From JALZCH01 sp036400075 (GTDB lineage: Bacteria > Acidobacteriota > Blastocatellia > Pyrinomonadales > Pyrinomonadaceae): 64,000 bases of DNA. The stretch covers positions 1-64,000 of the forward strand of contig DASWLV010000002.1 of the NCBI GenBank assembly GCA_036400075.1, in the 5' to 3' direction. The notes below the pieces were generated by a model. It worked only from the letters and a program-made list of their open reading frames with translations. It did no database searches and was not told the origin of the DNA. The position numbers and the translations under genes were made by a program. Positions 17,270 to 25,136 of the stretch are shown piece after piece (positions within the stretch are counted from its first letter, which is position 1; the number at the start of each line of letters is the position of its first letter).

Positions 17270-18493
17270 TTAACGAGTCGGCGGGCGTGAGCCGATGGGA
17301 CGACCTTGCGCGTAAGGACTTCCGTTGCCGCCGTTCGGCGCGCCGTTTGGAGTGATTTGCGGGCGCGCTTGTCCGCCGTAATTGCTGTTGAGACCTGCGC
17401 CGCGTTCGATGAGAGTTTTTAATTCGTCGGTGTTCGACGAGCGAGCCATTGCCGTATCAAGCGAAATCAGGCGTTTATGATGCAGCGTGGCAAGCGATTG
17501 ATTAAACGTCTGCATTCCGTATTTGTCCTGCCCGGTTTGCATCATCGAATAAATCTGGTGAATTTTGTCTTCGCGGATCAGGTTGCGGATGGCGGCATTC
17601 GGAATCAGAATTTCGAGCGCCATTGCGCGTCCCGCGCCGTCGGGTTTCGGCAGCAGCGCTTGGCAAAGAATGCCTTCGAGAACGAGCGACAACTGCGTGC
17701 GAACCTGTGATTGCTGCGCGGACGGGAAAACGTCAATGATACGGTTAATCGTCGAAGCGGCGGAGTTCGTGTGCAGCGTGGCGAATGTTAAGTGTCCGGT
17801 TTCCGCGATTCGCAGAGCCATTTCGATTGTTTCCAGATCGCGCATTTCGCCGACGAGAACAACGTCCGGGTCCTGACGCAGAGCTGATTTCAAAGCGGGG
17901 GCAAAACCGTGCGTGTCGGAGTGGACTTCGCGCTGGTTGACGACACAGTTTTTGTGCGGGTGCAGAAACTCAATCGGGTCTTCAATCGTCAGAATGTGTT
18001 CGCGTCGCTCCTGGTTGATTTTGTCAATCATTGCGGCAAGCGTCGTTGATTTACCGGAACCAGTCGGTCCGGTGACGAGAATCAAACCGCGCGGCTTGTT
18101 GCACAAATCTTTGACGACCGGCGGCAATCCGAGATTTTCAAAACCTTTGATTTCGTAAGGAATCGCGCGAAAAACCGCGCCGACCGCACCTTTTTGGTTG
18201 AAAAGATTGGCGCGGAAACGCGACATTCCTTTTAAACCGAACGAAAAGTCGAGTTCGAGAGCTTCTTCAAAACGATGTTTTTGAGCGTCGGTCAAAACCG
18301 AATAAGCAAGCTGTTTCGTCTCGGCTGCCGACATCGCGGCGTAGCCGGGAAGCGGCTGCAAATGACCGTGAACGCGAACCTGCGGCGCCGAATTTGTCGT
18401 TAAATGCAAATCGGAGCCTCCGAGGTCAGTCATTTTTCTCAGTAAATCGGGCAGGGAGATTTGCTGCCCGACGGAATGTTGTTCGTGAAGCAC
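17270..18493 (-). CDS. pilT: twitching-motility ATPase PilT
   Basis: A 407-residue hexameric ATPase that powers pilus retraction. An N-terminal PAS-like domain (about 10-110, with GGSDLHLTTNSAPQVRVHG) precedes the RecA-like core with Walker A GPTGSGKST (about 145), the Asp box EDPIEF and HPHKNCVVNQREV (about 172-190), Walker B VLVGEMRDLET, and the His box TGHLTFATLHTNSA. The C-terminal tail (about 360-407) is Gly/Pro/Asn-rich and longer than in typical PilT. The apparent start is GTG 18493 with no recognisable Shine-Dalgarno site, and a heptamer hairpin begins eight bases upstream. Confidence 0.95.
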   Translation of the reverse strand: MLHEQHSVGQQISLPDLLRKMTDLGGSDLHLTTNSAPQVRVHGHLQPLPGYAAMSAAETKQLAYSVLTDAQKHRFEEALELDFSFGLKGMSRFRANLFNQKGAVGAVFRAIPYEIKGFENLGLPPVVKDLCNKPRGLILVTGPTGSGKSTTLAAMIDKINQERREHILTIEDPIEFLHPHKNCVVNQREVHSDTHGFAPALKSALRQDPDVVLVGEMRDLETIEMALRIAETGHLTFATLHTNSAASTINRIIDVFPSAQQSQVRTQLSLVLEGILCQALLPKPDGAGRAMALEILIPNAAIRNLIREDKIHQIYSMMQTGQDKYGMQTFNQSLATLHHKRLISLDTAMARSSNTDELKTLIERGAGLNSNYGGQARPQITPNGAPNGGNGSPYAQGRPIGSRPPTR

Positions 18494-18500
18494 GTTTCTG

Positions 18501-18582
18501 AAGGATGAAGGCGGAAGGATGAAGGATGAAACGCGATGAATAATTTGTTTTATTCATCCTTCATCCTTCATCCTTCATCCTT
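18501..18582. repeat. heptamer-array palindrome (AAGGATG word) at the pilT leader
   Basis: 18501-18530 is a tandem run of AAGGATG-type 7-mers, one diverged. 18553-18582 is the complementary run (four TTCATCC/CATCCTT words). The arms match at 28 of 30 positions around a 22-base loop. The element fills nearly the whole gap between the basic protein's stop (18587) and the pilT GTG (18493). Confidence 0.92.
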
Positions 18583-18586
18583 GTTT

Positions 18587-19393
18587 TTAGCGAAGGTCTG
18601 CGGTTTGGATTGGGCGATTGGTGTTGGTTGACATTGCGCGCAGGAGTTTTTCCGAGTCGGCGGCGACTTTGTCCGAATAATCCGAAGGCGCGTTTGTGGC
18701 GAGGCTATAGATGCGTCCGTCAACTTCGGTGAAATAGAATTGGCGCGATTGCGTTACGCCACCCGTAGAGCTTTGGGCGACGACGACGAAAACCCGTCTG
18801 CCGTCAACTAAGCGTTGATAATCGTTGACGATCCAGCCGTTTTCTTTGATCATCCGGTCAATTACAGTGCGGCGCAGCGCGCTGACGGGAACTCCGGCGA
18901 GCATCTGTTTGCGCGTTTTTTCAGTCGCGCCGTCTTCGTTTTGCGGCATCGCAACGCCGATTACGGAAAGCTGAGCCGAGCCGATTTGCTGACCGTTTTG
19001 GTCGGCGACGCGAAATTCCAAATCGCTGCCTCCGGCTGCGACGGGCGCGTCTTTTCCGAGAACCGGTGCAGGTCTGGCGGCGACTTTTTCAGCGTTTGAT
19101 TTGCCGCGTCCGGTTGCGGCGACTTGCGGCTGTGCGACGGCGGGATTATTTCGCGCATTGGCGGCAGCTACGGCACGGCGTTTGGCTAAAGCGCGACGGC
19201 GCGCGGCGAGAAGTCGGGCGCGGCGTTTTTTCGCGCGATACATTTTCCACCACGCTTTCGAGTATTTCTTAATTTTCTTTTTCTTCTTTTTATGTATTTT
19301 CGATTTCGCGGCTTCCGACCAATCAGTCGTGAAAGGCAGCATTACGCCGATTGAAAATACCATTACGAGGAACAGAGCCATTGCTCGCTTCAT
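18587..19393 (-). CDS. exported Lys/Arg/Ala-rich protein in pilus operon
   Basis: A 268-residue protein of unknown function. It has a signal peptide (MKRAMALFLVMVFSIGVML..., cleavage near WSEAA, about 29). A very basic segment follows (about residues 32-75, with a run of six Lys and repeated RR/KR), then an Ala-rich linker (75-115). The globular C-terminal domain (about 120-250) contains LEFRVADQNGQQIGSAQLSV and TQSRQFYFTEVDGRIYSLAT. It sits between pilB (20 bp upstream) and pilT, so it is probably cotranscribed with the pilus motor genes. The charge suggests binding to an anionic polymer or surface; that is inference. Confidence 0.7.
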   Translation of the reverse strand: MKRAMALFLVMVFSIGVMLPFTTDWSEAAKSKIHKKKKKKIKKYSKAWWKMYRAKKRRARLLAARRRALAKRRAVAAANARNNPAVAQPQVAATGRGKSNAEKVAARPAPVLGKDAPVAAGGSDLEFRVADQNGQQIGSAQLSVIGVAMPQNEDGATEKTRKQMLAGVPVSALRRTVIDRMIKENGWIVNDYQRLVDGRRVFVVVAQSSTGGVTQSRQFYFTEVDGRIYSLATNAPSDYSDKVAADSEKLLRAMSTNTNRPIQTADLR

Positions 19394-19412
19394 AAAAATC
19401 TCCTTATTAAAA

Positions 19413-21266
19413 CTAACCTACCGTTTCTCTGACTACTTCTTCCAAAGTCGTCATTCCGGTGCGAATTTTTTCCAAACCGGATTGACGCAAGGTAATCATT
19501 CCCGTGTCAATCGCTTTTTTCCTGAGTTCGAGCGCCGATGCGCCGATTAAAATCAGCTCGCGCAAATCGTCGGTCATTTCCAAAACTTCGTAAAGACCGA
19601 CTCGACCTTTGTAACCAGTGCCGTTGCATTTGTCGCAGCCGCGACCTTTGAAGGTTTTAACTTTTTCGGCTTCTCCGCTCGGAAATCCTACTTCGAGCAT
19701 CGCTTCGACCGGGACGGAATGTTCTTCTTTGCAGTTGGTACAGATTCGACGAATCAAGCGCTGCGCTTGAATCAAGTTGACGCTGGTTGCCACCAAAAAC
19801 GGCTCGATACCCATATTCATCAGACGCGACACGGTCGAAGGAGCATCGTTAGTATGCAGAGTAGATAAAACCATGTGCCCGGTCAAGGCTGCTTTGATGG
19901 CAATTTCAGCCGTTTCAAAATCGCGGATTTCACCGACGAGAATGATGTTCGGGTCCTGGCGCAGGAACGAGCGCAAAGCGGCGGCGAAATTCAGTCCGAT
20001 TTGCTCTTTCATCTGCACCTGATTGATTCCCGGCAAGTTAAATTCAACCGGGTCTTCCGCCGTCATAATATTAGTTTCATTCGTATTTAGGGCTTGCAGG
20101 GCGGAATAAAGAGTGTTCGTTTTACCGGAACCGGTCGGTCCAGTAACCAAAACCATTCCATAAGGTTTGGAAATATTGCGCTTGAATTTTACCAAACTCT
20201 CCTCTTCAAAACCGAGCTTGGTCATATCGAGCATCAGCTTTTCTTTATCCAAGAGACGAAGCACGACCTTTTCGCCGAACAGAGTGGGCAGCGTGGAAAC
20301 GCGGAAATCCAGTTCGCGCGATTTGTTGTCAACTTTGACTTTAATCTTGATGCGTCCGTCCTGCGGCAAGCGTTTTTCCGCAATATCGAGCTTTGACATA
20401 ATTTTGAGGCGTGAGGTCAAAGCGTCGCGCATCTTGATCGGCGGATGCATTACGTCGTAAAGCACGCCGTCAATGCGGAAACGAATGCGAAAATCTTTTT
20501 CGTAAGGTTCAATGTGAATGTCGGATGCGCCGCGCCGCAGAGAATCAACCAGCAAAACGTTGACGAGACGAACTACGGGCGCGTCTTCGCTCGATTTGGA
20601 AAGCTGCGCGAGGTCAATTTCGTCGTCTGTATTTAGAACTTCAAGCTCGCCTTCGACCGGCGCGTCGAACTCAAACTCATCTAGCGAAACCGATAAGTCA
20701 TCCTGCCCCAGTTTTTCCGATTCCGGCGCAAATCCTCTTTTCGCGCCGTTTCCATTGCCGTTTTTGCCAATCGTTTGAGCGTCAAAACGCTCAAAAATCG
20801 AAGTGTCAAAACCGGGCATACCGACCACTTCAATCTCTCTGGTCGGACTGTAATATTTGGCAATCGCTTCCTGCACGGATGCCTCGGAGACGACAACCGG
20901 CTCGATGTTTAAGCCGGTCATAAATTTTATGTCGTCCATCGCAAAAACGTTCGTCGGGTCAGCCATCGCCAAGGTCAGCGTTGCGCCGACTCTGGAAACC
21001 GGTAAAACCGAGTATTTATGAACCACTTCGTGCGAAATGAGATTGATAACCGACGTATCAATCTCGAAAAGGTCGAGATTAACCGACGGAACGCCGTACT
21101 GCCGCGACAAAACCGCAGTAATCACATCATCGTTTAATAATCCCAATTTGACGAGATTATAGCCGAGCCTGCCGCCGTGCTCGCGTTGATATTCTAAGGC
21201 TTCACGCAGTTGGGCGGGCGTAAGCAGGTTCTCGCGGACAAGTATTTCACCTAATTTAGCTGACAT
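19413..21266 (-). CDS. pilB: type IV pilus assembly ATPase PilB (GspE family)
   Basis: A 617-residue extension ATPase for type IV pili. The MshEN-type N-terminal domain (about 1-150, LGEILVRENLLTPAQLREAL) is followed by a linker and a GspE core. Core motifs are Walker A GPTGSGKTN (about 375), Asp box AEDPVEFNLPGINQVQ, Walker B ILVGEIRDFETAEIAIKAALTGH, His box STLHTNDAPSTVSRL, and a four-Cys zinc site, CTNC...CDKC (about 520-555). Pilin polymerisation is its expected role. It is first in the operon, with its promoter probably in 21267-21460. Pilin, pilQ and pilMNOP are not in the window. Confidence 0.95.
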   Translation of the reverse strand: MSAKLGEILVRENLLTPAQLREALEYQREHGGRLGYNLVKLGLLNDDVITAVLSRQYGVPSVNLDLFEIDTSVINLISHEVVHKYSVLPVSRVGATLTLAMADPTNVFAMDDIKFMTGLNIEPVVVSEASVQEAIAKYYSPTREIEVVGMPGFDTSIFERFDAQTIGKNGNGNGAKRGFAPESEKLGQDDLSVSLDEFEFDAPVEGELEVLNTDDEIDLAQLSKSSEDAPVVRLVNVLLVDSLRRGASDIHIEPYEKDFRIRFRIDGVLYDVMHPPIKMRDALTSRLKIMSKLDIAEKRLPQDGRIKIKVKVDNKSRELDFRVSTLPTLFGEKVVLRLLDKEKLMLDMTKLGFEEESLVKFKRNISKPYGMVLVTGPTGSGKTNTLYSALQALNTNETNIMTAEDPVEFNLPGINQVQMKEQIGLNFAAALRSFLRQDPNIILVGEIRDFETAEIAIKAALTGHMVLSTLHTNDAPSTVSRLMNMGIEPFLVATSVNLIQAQRLIRRICTNCKEEHSVPVEAMLEVGFPSGEAEKVKTFKGRGCDKCNGTGYKGRVGLYEVLEMTDDLRELILIGASALELRKKAIDTGMITLRQSGLEKIRTGMTTLEEVVRETVG

Positions 21267-21462
21267 TTAATTAACGTTCGCTTTGCTGGGGATTTGTTGA
21301 CGAACTTTAAAAGCATCCTTTTTTGGATAAGCCGACAAACTTGACTGAGGTATGCGTTTGGTAAAACGGCTTTAACACCGTTTTGCAATTATCGTATCGT
21401 TTTGTCGTTTAATCTGTCAAGATGAAATTTGAAATTAAAGTTTTGACGAGTTTTCGGTCAAA

Positions 21463-21514
21463 AGAAACAAAAAAAGACCGCTTTCACTTTAGAAAGCGGT
21501 CTTTTTTTGTTTCT
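21463..21514 (-). terminator. terminator downstream of TPR gene
   Basis: Bases 21463-21485 and 21492-21514 are exact 23-bp reverse complements around a six-base loop, with the core GACCGCTTTC/GAAAGCGGTC flanked by A- and T-runs. It ends the minus-strand TPR gene (stop at 21526) and would insulate the downstream pilB promoter region. Confidence 0.95.
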
Positions 21515-21525
21515 CTAAATTTCAA

Positions 21526-22587
21526 TTACCCACGTTTTCTAGCCGGAGCGGCAGACTTGCCGCCTTTTTGCGGAGCAATCTTTTGCTCAGTTTTTAAATA
21601 TTCGATAGCGCTTTTTACGCTTTCTTTGAGTCTGTGAGTATCGGGAGCGACTTCGACAAACCGCGTCAGCGTGTTCATTCCTTGCTGCATCAGGTCTTTG
21701 TTATCGGAAGCCACGCCGTTATTGAACAAGCACAAACCGGCGCCGGCGAGCGCGTCCGCGTCGTCTGCTTTTTCGGCTAAAATTTTCTGATATTCCGCCG
21801 CCGCGCTTTCGCAATCTCCGGTTTCGCGAAGCAAGTCGGCAAACTGCATTTGACCGGCTGTTTTCTTGGCTGAATCAGTTTCGACCGTCAGATATTCTTG
21901 ATAAGCCGATTTAATTTCGGCACTTTTCGACGTATCGAGTTTGTTAAGTGTCAACAAACGTAAAGCCTGTGTCATTCTGACGAGAGCGTCGTATTTATTT
22001 TGTTGAGCCGTTTTCTGTTCTTCGGGAGAGGCACTTGCCGGCGGATTTTTCGTGAGCTGCAAAGACTTGCTGGCTGCTTCATACGAATTCAGCCAATCTT
22101 GTTTCGCCTGCTCTTTCATCGCTTTGTCGTTATTATTGGCGATGGCTGCTTTTAACCGTTCGGAAGCCCGCGAGCTGAGAGCGGTCGCTTTGTTGTTTAA
22201 GAAAACCGGCGCGCTGCCAATATACGTTTGGTTAATGTTGTAACCTTCGTCGAATTTGGCAATCGCCAAATCGTAGTTTTTTGAGCTAAAAGCCGCATTG
22301 CCTTCTTTGATTGTGGCGGCGATCAGCTTATCCTCATTTTGGACTTTGGCGTTTTGAGACGCTACGTCAGCTCTTTTTTTACACTCGCTGACGGCTTCAT
22401 CATATGCTTTCTTTTGTTCGGCAGTAAATTTACTTTTCCGCTCATCCGATAATTTCATTAATTCGGCGCATTCTTCATCAGGATTCGCCGGTTTTTTCGG
22501 GGGCGTTTGTTGGGCAAAAGCAGAAATGTCGGTGAAACCAAACAACATCGCCGCGAGAAAAGAAACTAAAAAGAAATTCCGCTTCAT
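21526..22587 (-). CDS. secreted tetratricopeptide-repeat-like protein
   Basis: Starting at ATG 22587 the protein is 353 residues with a signal peptide (MKRNFFLVSFLAAML...AFAQ). After a Pro/Lys-rich N-terminus there is a charged helix region (about 30-85, likely coiled), then helical pairs resembling TPRs at about 85-165 (GNAAFSSKNYDLAIAKFDEGY) and 225-330 (GDCESAAAEYQKILAEKADDADALAGAGLCLFNNG). The C-terminus is Lys/Ala-rich. It is presumably a periplasmic scaffold. AAGGAGAG lies eight bases before the ATG, deciding this start over one five codons upstream. Confidence 0.8.
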   Translation of the reverse strand: MKRNFFLVSFLAAMLFGFTDISAFAQQTPPKKPANPDEECAELMKLSDERKSKFTAEQKKAYDEAVSECKKRADVASQNAKVQNEDKLIAATIKEGNAAFSSKNYDLAIAKFDEGYNINQTYIGSAPVFLNNKATALSSRASERLKAAIANNNDKAMKEQAKQDWLNSYEAASKSLQLTKNPPASASPEEQKTAQQNKYDALVRMTQALRLLTLNKLDTSKSAEIKSAYQEYLTVETDSAKKTAGQMQFADLLRETGDCESAAAEYQKILAEKADDADALAGAGLCLFNNGVASDNKDLMQQGMNTLTRFVEVAPDTHRLKESVKSAIEYLKTEQKIAPQKGGKSAAPARKRG

Positions 22588-22661
22588 AAAACTCTCCTTC
22601 AAATTGTTTTAACGATTAACTGCGTGGATATTATAACGCGAGATTGCCTTTTGTGATGAAC

Positions 22662-23399
22662 TCAAACTTCAAAAAGTTGTAAAAATTTTTCTTCATAAAC
22701 AACAGGATCACGCAATCCGGCTTCTCTAAATCCGCGCAGCCGCAAGGCGCACGAATCGCAGCGCCCGCAAGCCTTTTCCGCGTTTTGATAACAAGACCAG
22801 GTTAAATGCAAAGGCGCGTTTAACTCAACTCCGCGCCGCACGATTTCCGATTTTTTAAAATCAATAACCGGCGTTCGGATTTCGATGATTGTTTCGGGTT
22901 TTGTTCCGACTTCGATTGTTTTCTGAAACGCCGCATAAAATTCGGGTCTGCAATCGGGATAACCGCTCGAATCTTCCGCCACCGCGCCGATGTAAATTCG
23001 ATTCGCCTCCGAAACTTCAGCCCAGCTTGCCGCAATCGCCAGCAAATGAGCGTTGCGAAACGGAACATACGAAGTCGGAATCGCTTTTGACTCTAAATCC
23101 GCCTCCGTGACTTCCATTTGTATGTCCGTCAAAGACGAACCGCCGATGCGCGCCAAATGTTCAATCGAAACCGCGAGCTTTTTCCTGACGTTGTAAAATT
23201 CGGCAATCGCTTCAAAAGCCTGCCGCTCTCGCCGTTCGGTGCGCTGTCCGTAAGAAACGTGCAAAAACGCCAGTTCGTCGTTTTCTTCGTTAGCAATCGC
23301 AGCCGTTACGCACGAATCCATTCCGCCGGAAACCAGACACACGGCGACATTGGACTTCGGACTTTGGACTTTGGACTGCATTTCAAACTCCGTGAACAT
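22662..23399 (-). CDS. queC: 7-cyano-7-deazaguanine synthase QueC
   Basis: QueC converts 7-carboxy-7-deazaguanine to preQ0 with ATP and ammonia, in queuosine and deazapurine synthesis. The 245-residue protein has the PP-loop SGGMDS (about 25-30), the central SYVPFRNAHLLAIAASWAE, and the zinc site CGRCDSCALR near 215. It overlaps the end of queE by 17 bp. The first 17 residues are unusual: codons for QSKVQSPKS come from a TTGGACT heptamer array (23350-23377). QueC normally begins close to the SGG loop, so the repeat either extended the N-terminus or the true start is elsewhere. Confidence 0.94.
   Translation of the reverse strand: MFTEFEMQSKVQSPKSNVAVCLVSGGMDSCVTAAIANEENDELAFLHVSYGQRTERRERQAFEAIAEFYNVRKKLAVSIEHLARIGGSSLTDIQMEVTEADLESKAIPTSYVPFRNAHLLAIAASWAEVSEANRIYIGAVAEDSSGYPDCRPEFYAAFQKTIEVGTKPETIIEIRTPVIDFKKSEIVRRGVELNAPLHLTWSCYQNAEKACGRCDSCALRLRGFREAGLRDPVVYEEKFLQLFEV
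23350..23377. repeat. four-unit TTGGACT heptamer array inside queC 5' end
   Basis: The plus strand reads TTGGACT, TCGGACT, TTGGACT, TTGGACT without interruption. On the queC coding strand this gives AGTCCAA repeats translated as QSKVQSPKS-like residues. There is no complementary arm nearby, so this is a one-armed version of the arrays found between genes elsewhere in the window. Confidence 0.9.
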
Positions 23400-24030
23400 C
23401 AGCGCCCCAAATATATTTGTGAAGCTGCAACTGCATTCTGATGTTTTTCAGATTGCTTGCCGCGACCCAGTTTGCCGTTTCAATCAAATCCATTTCGTTC
23501 CAAACAGGCGAAATCAAAACAGCTTTGGCGCGCTCTTCCAAATCATATTTTTCAATAACTTGCCGGGCAAATTCTAAATCGTTCCGGTCGGCGACGACAA
23601 ATTTAATTTCGTCCTTGTCGGCTCTGAGGCGTTCCAGATTTGCCCAGTAATTTCGCTCGGCTTCGCCCGACGCCGGACATTTTACGTCCAAAATGATTTT
23701 AGCTCTTTCGTCAACCATTTCGGTCGAAACGTAACCGCCTGTTTCGATTAAAACTTCAAATTGTTCGTCGCACAATTTTTCAATCAAAGGAAAAACCGCT
23801 TTTTGGACAAGCGGTTCGCCGCCCGTGATTTCGACGAGCGGAACATTGAAAGCACGGACTTGCGCGAGAATTTCGTCAGCCGTCATCCGCTCGCCGCCGG
23901 TGAAAGTGTAAACCGAATCGCACCATCGGCAACGCATCGGGCAGCCGGTTAATCTGATGAACGAACAAGCGCGTCCGGCGTGAGTTGATTCGCCTTGAAT
24001 CGAGCGGAAAATTTCGGTTATGCGAAGCAC
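23383..24030 (-). CDS. queE: 7-carboxy-7-deazaguanine synthase QueE (radical SAM)
   Basis: QueE rearranges 6-carboxy-tetrahydropterin to 7-carboxy-7-deazaguanine using a radical SAM mechanism. At 215 residues it has normal length. The N-terminal EIFRSIQGEST signature is followed by the cluster motif CPMRCRWC (C-x3-C-x2-C, about 30-37), ITGGEPLVQ (about 68), and LDVKCPASGE (about 113). With queC immediately after and overlapping, the pair forms a small operon making preQ0. queD and folE are not in the window. It is divergent from the sigma-factor gene across 92 bp. Confidence 0.95.
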   Translation of the reverse strand: MLRITEIFRSIQGESTHAGRACSFIRLTGCPMRCRWCDSVYTFTGGERMTADEILAQVRAFNVPLVEITGGEPLVQKAVFPLIEKLCDEQFEVLIETGGYVSTEMVDERAKIILDVKCPASGEAERNYWANLERLRADKDEIKFVVADRNDLEFARQVIEKYDLEERAKAVLISPVWNEMDLIETANWVAASNLKNIRMQLQLHKYIWGADVHGV

Positions 24031-24034
24031 GACT

Positions 24035-24069
24035 CGATTTTAAATTTCGGATTTGCGATTTGCAATGCG
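24035..24069. repeat. degenerate heptamer array (GATTTCG/GATTTGC word)
   Basis: Five consecutive 7-mers, CGATTTT, AAATTTC, GGATTTG, CGATTTG and CAATGCG, lie in the divergent queE/sigma-factor gap. A related array (CGATTTT, GGATTTT, AGATTTC, GGATTCC) is at 34256-34290. There is no opposing arm here. Confidence 0.6.
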
Positions 24070-24122
24070 GGTGTCTTAAAAATGAGTTTAGTGATAAAAT
24101 TCGCGCTGTTCGATTTTGCTGG

Positions 24123-25082
24123 ATGAACATTGTTTCAAAAACAGTAAACTCTGTGGCTCTCTCCGCTAAACAACGCGAAATTGCGCAGGACGCCGCGGCG
24201 CGACTTGTCAATCGCGCGCTCAATCCGCGTAATTTAACCGCCGCCGATTTACATCCGCGAATTGCGGCGACGCTCGAAAAATATCTGCTGCGCGACGCGC
24301 CCGAAGCGAGCGAGCAGAAAATTCGAGAATTCGTGGAGTCTTTGCACATTGACGATTTGTGTCTGGTGCAGGCGTGTGAGCGCGGCGATGATGCGGCTTG
24401 GCAGGATTTGTTCACAAATTTCGGCGGCTCGGTCAAATCAGCCGCGCGTTCCGTGACTTCAAACGCAGATGCGGCGGAAGATTTGGCGCAAAGCATTTGG
24501 GCGGAATTGCACGGATTGAAAACCGATAAGAGCGGAAAACCTTCTGGAAAGCTCGGTTATTATTCCGGGCGCGGAAGTCTTGCGGGCTGGCTGCGAGCCG
24601 TGGTTTCGCAATTGGCGATTGACGCGCATCGAAAACAGGCGCGGATGGTGCAAATCGAAGAGCCGCGCGAATTTGAAAATCTGGCGCACGAAAACGAAGG
24701 CGACGAGCGAACCGTTTTCGCTCATACGGAAAATCCCGAACAGTCTTACGCTTCGCGCGAAGCCGCCCGGACGGTCGAAGAATCTTTGATTACAGCGCTC
24801 GGCGAGCTTGATGCGGAAGACCGGCTTTTGATTAAGCTTTATTATTTTGACGGCTTGCGGCTGAAACAAGCGGGCGCGGTTTTGGGCTTTCACGAAGCGA
24901 CGGCAAGCCGCCGTTTGACGAGAATCCACACTGATTTACGAAAGCGCGTGGAAAAAATTTTGGAACGGGAAAAAGGCTGGACGCGCGATGAAATCGAGCG
25001 AAATCTGGCGGAGGCGGGTGAAAAGCTCGATACAAACTTAGAAAAGTTAATCGCATCCGTACCAAAGGTGCAAGAAAATTAA
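24123..25082 (+). CDS. sigma-70 family RNA polymerase sigma factor (ECF-like)
   Basis: A 319-residue sigma factor. An N-terminal extension of about 95 residues precedes region 2 (about 95-170, CERGDDAAWQDLFTNFGGSVKSAAR...AEDLAQSIWAELHG and GRGSLAGWLRAVVSQLAIDAHRKQ) and region 4 (about 220-275, LDAEDRLLIKLYYFDGLRLKQAGAVLG). Its recognition helix is EATASRRLTRI. A C-terminal tail of about 40 charged residues follows. The next gene encodes a membrane anti-sigma factor, its expected partner. ATG 24123 was chosen because the longer frame overlaps the queE coding region. The N-terminal extension is longer than in a minimal ECF factor. Confidence 0.9.
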   Translation: MNIVSKTVNSVALSAKQREIAQDAAARLVNRALNPRNLTAADLHPRIAATLEKYLLRDAPEASEQKIREFVESLHIDDLCLVQACERGDDAAWQDLFTNFGGSVKSAARSVTSNADAAEDLAQSIWAELHGLKTDKSGKPSGKLGYYSGRGSLAGWLRAVVSQLAIDAHRKQARMVQIEEPREFENLAHENEGDERTVFAHTENPEQSYASREAARTVEESLITALGELDAEDRLLIKLYYFDGLRLKQAGAVLGFHEATASRRLTRIHTDLRKRVEKILEREKGWTRDEIERNLAEAGEKLDTNLEKLIASVPKVQEN

Positions 25083-25136
25083 ATGACGAGCGTTCTTGGA
25101 GTGGCAAATTCTTAAAAGCGTTCCCCAACGAGCAAA

